A stretch of 55,983 bases of DNA from an uncultured cyanobacterium (GTDB lineage: Bacteria; Cyanobacteriota; Cyanobacteriia; PCC-6307; Cyanobiaceae). The stretch is from contig CAIZQU010000128.1 of NCBI GenBank assembly GCA_903935205.1, positions 1-55,983 of the forward strand. The letters are read 5' to 3'. The translations under genes were made by a program, and so were the position numbers. The notes below the pieces were generated by a model that was given only the letters and a program-made list of their open reading frames with translations, was not told where the DNA came from and made no database searches. Positions 53,325 through 55,983 of this stretch are shown here, in pieces. The stretch's first letter is position 1. Each line of letters opens with the position of its first letter.

Positions 53325-53570
53325 CCCCGTTCCCTCCCGTGCCCTCCGGTGGCCTCCGGTGCCCCCGTGCCCCCGTGCCCCTCCGCAGTGCCCTCCGGTG
53401 GCCCCCCCCGTGCCCTCCGGTGGCCCCCCCCGTGCCCCCGTGCCCCTCCGCGGTGGCCTCCGGTGCCCCCGTGCCCCCGTGCCCCTCCGCGGTGGCCTCC
53501 GGTGCTCCCCGCGGTTGGCCCTCCGCAGTGCCCTCCGGTGGCCCCCCCCCGTGGTGCCCGTGGTGCCCAC
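53325..53570. repeat. C-rich compound tandem repeat
   Basis: About 245 bases made of interleaved copies of CCTCCGGTGGCC, CCCCCGTG and GTGCCCCTCCGC. A block GTGCCCCTCCGCGGTGGCC occurs twice, about 55 bases apart, and CCCTCCGGTGGCCCCCC three times. The strand asymmetry (C-rich plus, G-rich minus) is extreme, and several G runs on the minus strand could form quadruplex-like structures in the DNA or in read-through RNA of the rplL operon. Confidence 0.85.
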
Positions 53571-53597
53571 AAAAAAGCCGGTCCGATGGACCGGCTT
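53571..53597 (-). terminator. Intrinsic terminator of the ribosomal stalk operon
   Basis: On the minus strand, a 10-bp perfect stem AAGCCGGTCC/GGACCGGCTT (3-base loop) is followed by TTTT and lies 77 bases after the rplL stop. It closes the rplA-rplJ-rplL transcript. Confidence 0.88.
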
Positions 53598-53673
53598 GGG
53601 GTGGCGCAGCGCCGCCCGGTGAGGGGGCGCTGGGGGCGTGCAAAACGGCAGGGGCCCGGAGGCCCCTCGGCGA

Positions 53674-54060
53674 TCACTTGATCGTGACCTTGCCGCCGGC
53701 TTCCTCGAGGGTCTTCTTGAGAGCCTCGGCATCGGCCTTGCTCACGGCCTCCTTGACGGCCTTGGGAGCGGCTTCGACGAGGGCCTTGGCTTCGCCCAGA
53801 CCGAGGCCGGTGGCCTCGCGGACGGCCTTGAGCACCTTGATCTTGGCGGCAGCGTCGAAGCTGTCGAGGATCACGTCGAATTCGGTCTGCTCTTCGACCG
53901 GCTCAGCGGCGGCGGCGGCGCCAGGGGCGGCCATCACCACGCCGGCGGAGGCGGCGGCGGACACGCCGAAGGCCTCTTCGATCTGCTTGACGAGCTCGGA
54001 GGCTTCCAGCAGGGAGAGGGTCTTCAGCTGTTCGAGGATGTTGTCAGTGGTAGCGGACAT
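53674..54060 (-). CDS. rplL: 50S ribosomal protein L7/L12
   Basis: The 128-residue stalk protein recruits translational GTPases to the ribosome. An N-terminal dimerisation domain ([20 protein letters not shown]) is followed by an Ala-rich hinge (about 33-55) and the C-terminal factor-binding domain ([40 protein letters not shown]). Typical in every respect. It is separated from rplJ by 148 bp containing a strong hairpin, and is followed by an intrinsic terminator. Codon use is highly biased, as expected for an abundant protein. Confidence 0.98.
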   Translation of the reverse strand: MSATTDNILEQLKTLSLLEASELVKQIEEAFGVSAAASAGVVMAAPGAAAAAEPVEEQTEFDVILDSFDAAAKIKVLKAVREATGLGLGEAKALVEAAPKAVKEAVSKADAEALKKTLEEAGGKVTIK

Positions 54061-54141
54061 GGTTGAGAGTCAGCAACAGATCTGTTGAGTGGAACAGTCG
54101 ATCGGGGCGAGCTCCCGGCGGGAGCGGCAGTGGCGGCGGCG

Positions 54142-54168
54142 CCCCTGGTCCGCGACGGCGGACCGGGG
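54142..54168 (-). promoter_or_regulatory. Hairpin between rplJ and rplL
   Basis: GGTCCGC/GCGGACC (7 bp, GACG-type loop) is extended by four further G-C pairs after a one-base bulge. In the mRNA this would be a very stable structure in the rplJ-rplL spacer, where processing or pausing could set the four- to six-fold excess of L12 over L10. Confidence 0.5.
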
Positions 54169-54208
54169 AGGCTTCGGCTCCGGGCAGGGGCCCGGGCCGG
54201 GATGGCGC

Positions 54209-54736
54209 TCAGCCTTCGCCGGATTCGGCGTGCTGCCGAAGCGCCCGGGCGAGACCGGAGGGAACCTCGTTGATGCCCACCGCCAGCTTGGTGGCCACGC
54301 CGTTGATCGCACCGGCGATCTGGGCCATGAGCACCTCCTTGGAGGGCAGATCCCCGATGGCCTTGATGTCGTCCTGGGACAGGAGCTTGCCTTCGAAAAG
54401 GCCCCCCTTGGTTTCCGACTTCTTGGCGTCCTTCTGGAAGGACTGCACGGCCTTGACGGCGCCGCCAACATCCCCTTTGACGAGGATGAAGGCATTGGTG
54501 CCGGTCAGCAGGGATTCGAGGTCCGCCCAGGCGCTGTTGCCATCGATCGCACGGCGCATCAAGGTGTTCTTGGTCACCTTGCAGACGCCATTGCTGGCTT
54601 GAAGACGGGTCCGCAGATCCGTCATCTCCTTGATCGAGAGGCCCTTGAAATCAAGGACCAGCGCCAGTTCGGCTTCACCGAGGAGCTGCCTGAGCTCTTC
54701 GACGATCTGTTGCTTGTTCTCCAGCGTGCGGCCCAT
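54209..54736 (-). CDS. rplJ: 50S ribosomal protein L10
   Basis: A 175-residue protein anchoring the L12 dimers to 23S rRNA. The N-terminal part ([40 protein letters not shown]) binds r[17 protein letters not shown] and [20 protein letters not shown] are family blocks; the long C-terminal helix ([13 protein letters not shown]) binds L12. L10 (with L12) also represses its own mRNA through the leader upstream. ATG 54736 has no evident Shine-Dalgarno, which suits leader control. Confidence 0.97.
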   Translation of the reverse strand: MGRTLENKQQIVEELRQLLGEAELALVLDFKGLSIKEMTDLRTRLQASNGVCKVTKNTLMRRAIDGNSAWADLESLLTGTNAFILVKGDVGGAVKAVQSFQKDAKKSETKGGLFEGKLLSQDDIKAIGDLPSKEVLMAQIAGAINGVATKLAVGINEVPSGLARALRQHAESGEG

Positions 54737-55046
54737 GGGTGTGTGGAACGGATGAGGGGAACAAGCCGGGTACGCAGCCCCGCACTGGCCTTGGTTGTCC
54801 CGGGGGACACCGCTGGACAGCTCCTCCGGCCGGCAATGGCGCGCGGCGGAAGCATTCGAGGCCGCTTGTCCTGTCCGCTCCGTTAGGGCACGGGGCCCAC
54901 GGGCAAAGCAATCAGGTCACGGCAGTGCCGTGATCGCGTGAACCTCGGCAGGACTTACGAGCGGATCGCCGGACGGGCCGGCAGCTCCTCTCACCTGCTG
55001 TCTGGGGTCAGGGCGCGTGCCCTCTGGCCGAAGCCAGTAGATCAAT
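54737..55046 (-). promoter_or_regulatory. 5' region of rplJ containing the L10 leader
   Basis: A non-coding 310-base interval between the GDSL gene and rplJ. Reading leftward it begins with an inverted repeat GTAGAT/ATCTAC, a hairpin CTGGC-TTCG-GCCAG, and AGGGC/GCCCT, then the L10-leader core (54943-55005), an inverted repeat TCACGGCA/TGCCGTGA around 54917-54933, and about 180 bases of unassigned leader to the start codon. Confidence 0.65.
54943..55005 (-). ncRNA. L10 leader (autoregulatory mRNA element of rplJ-rplL)
   Basis: On the minus strand AGACAGCAGGTG (from about 55004) and TCCTGCCGAGG (ending at 54943) match the two conserved halves of the bacterial L10 leader, which pair through GCAGG/CCTGC and present a kink-turn-like site for the L10(L12)4 complex. 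Between them are variable stems. Binding lowers expression of rplJ-rplL. It confirms that rplJ-rplL is controlled independently of rplA here. Confidence 0.75.
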
Positions 55047-55727
55047 CTACACCATGGCTTTCAGCCGCTGGATCCAGATTCGATAGGCCGCCTCGTTGAG
55101 GTGCAGACCGTCGATCCCCATGGCGCGCCGCAGTCCGCCGGCATCGCTGAGCGCGGGGCGCAGGTCGAGAACATCGGCCGCCGGCAGGGGCTTCAGCAGG
55201 CAGCGGTTCAGCTCCGCCACCGCTGCCAGGCAGCGTGGGCCCCAGCGGGCGGCCTCGCAGGGCAGGGTCGCCACCACCAGCACCCGGACGGCACCCCGCT
55301 CCAGCAGCCCCCGGCGCACCGCCAGCAGCCGGTCGGCCACGGCGGCGGCGGGCCGGTCCTGAAGGATGTCGTTGATGCCAGCCATCAACACCACCGTGCT
55401 GCCGGCCAGGGGCGGCAGGGAGTCCAGCCGGGCCAGCAGATCGGCGCTGGTGTCGCCCGGGATGCCGGCATTGACGACCATCCGCTGCGGGAAGGCCTGG
55501 CGCCAGGGACCGGCGGCGGTGATCGAGTCACCGAGCAGGATCAGCGGTGGCTGCCGCTGGTCGCGGTGGCTGCCCCCGGATCGGCTGGCTGGGGACCATC
55601 GGCCGGACAGACGCGACGGCTGAAGCGGGCCCTGGGGGCGCAGGGCCGGCAAGGCGATCAGCGCAGCCACCAGGGCCGGCAGGCCGAGGCCCAGGACCAC
55701 GACCAGCCTGCGCGGCGCCGGCATCAA
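55047..55727 (-). CDS. GDSL/SGNH-family esterase or lipase
   Basis: A 226-residue protein with an N-terminal hydrophobic segment (VVVLGLGLPALVAALIALPA) that is a signal anchor or signal peptide, then an SGNH hydrolase: block I LILLGDSITAAG with Ser68, block II AGIPGDTS with Gly91, block III GINDIL with Asn119, block V DGLHLN with Asp206/His209. The full set makes it an active enzyme, perhaps a periplasmic deacetylase or lysophospholipase; the substrate is unknown. It lies 28 bp after rplA and 310 bp before rplJ, inside the usual rplA-rplJ pair, same strand, so probably read from the rplKA transcript. Confidence 0.88.
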   Translation of the reverse strand: MMPAPRRLVVVLGLGLPALVAALIALPALRPQGPLQPSRLSGRWSPASRSGGSHRDQRQPPLILLGDSITAAGPWRQAFPQRMVVNAGIPGDTSADLLARLDSLPPLAGSTVVLMAGINDILQDRPAAAVADRLLAVRRGLLERGAVRVLVVATLPCEAARWGPRCLAAVAELNRCLLKPLPAADVLDLRPALSDAGGLRRAMGIDGLHLNEAAYRIWIQRLKAMV

Positions 55728-55755
55728 CGGCCGCCGTCAGAGGGCAGGGGGAGCG

Positions 55756-55983
55756 TCAGCTCTCCTGCTTGATGTCCTGGAGGGCGCTGAAGTCGACCGA
55801 CACCGAGGGACCCATGGTCGAGGTGACGTAGAGGCTGCGCCAGTAGCGGCCCTTGGCGCCGCTGGGCTTGTTGCGGTCGATGGTCTCCTGCAGGGCCTTG
55901 AGGTTGTCGAGCAGCTTGGCGGCATCGAAGCTGGCCTTGCCGAAGCGCACGTGCACGATGCCGGTGCGGTCGGCCCGGAACTC
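55756..55983 (-). CDS. rplA: 50S ribosomal protein L1, C-terminal part (runs off the window)
   Basis: Only the last 75 residues are visible; the gene continues beyond the right edge. The segment [20 protein letters not shown] then [20 protein letters not shown] is the C-terminal end of L1, which binds 23S rRNA at the L1 stalk. The end (IKQES) is complete with its stop. Order and strand show the ribosomal cluster rplK-rplA should lie to the right. Confidence 0.96.
   Translation of the reverse strand, partial: EFRADRTGIVHVRFGKASFDAAKLLDNLKALQETIDRNKPSGAKGRYWRSLYVTSTMGPSVSVDFSALQDIKQES

Noticed and set aside
1..55983. CRISPR array, tRNA or rRNA genes, transposase or integrase genes
   Set aside because: I looked for direct repeats with regular spacers, cloverleaf patterns and IS-type ORFs and found none; the tandem repeats here have no spacers.

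Overview
The window looks like chromosomal DNA of a picocyanobacterium of the Cyanobium/Synechococcus type. It is very GC-rich, densely packed and full of long antisense shadow frames. It carries a DUF3747 protein, a DUF1400-type alpha/beta hydrolase, a pilMNOQ block without pilP, a bifunctional Rel, a CobC/CobD-like aminotransferase, and a small-RNA candidate containing the exact complement of the cyanobacterial Yfr1 core. The genus is inferred; no rRNA or tRNA gene is present to fix it.

Layout. 1-4.5 kb: non-coding leader, selO-like AMPylase, a nucleosidase-like protein, an internally deleted amidohydrolase, and an exported Ntn hydrolase on the minus strand. 4.6-10.4 kb: a large polyferredoxin/cyclic-nucleotide-binding membrane protein, an exported unknown protein, mnmE and a DUF2062 membrane protein. 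10.4-11.4 kb: a gene-poor stretch with 16-bp tandem repeats and a long palindrome. 11.6-16.6 kb: bifunctional rel, an orphan two-ATPase ABC protein and gtrA. 16.1-24.1 kb: a surface-glycan cluster on the minus strand (rluD, epimerase, sugar aminotransferase, GT2, GtrA, with overlapping or closely spaced genes), then an OafA-like acyltransferase and a channel-like membrane protein on the plus strand. 24.2-29.4 kb: rbgA, usp, pgk, an exported protein and a DUF1400 hydrolase. 29.5-33.0 kb: a minus-strand cluster of an exported protein, an OmpR-type regulator and an EnvZ-type kinase. 33.1-40.6 kb: murG, an aminotransferase, a moxR-DUF58-transglutaminase operon and a pentapeptide/TPR protein.

40.6-43.1 kb is an apparent insertion between the pentapeptide gene and pfkB. 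It carries an LRR-protein kinase, 0.6 kb of non-coding DNA and a Uma2 remnant, and has near-identical copies of the pfkB upstream region at both ends. 44.2-51.9 kb: a minus-strand series rnhA, pyrD, pilM, pilN, pilO, pilQ. 51.9-53.6 kb: the DUF3747 gene, the candidate small RNA and a C-rich tandem-repeat tract. 53.6-56.0 kb: the ribosomal stalk operon read leftward (rplA partial, a GDSL hydrolase, an L10-leader-like element, rplJ, rplL, terminator).

Most of the window is housekeeping. The parts most worth a second look are the Yfr1-complementary small RNA, the LRR-kinase island, the polyferredoxin/cNMP protein, the exported-protein/OmpR/EnvZ operon, and the GDSL gene that separates rplA from the L10 leader.
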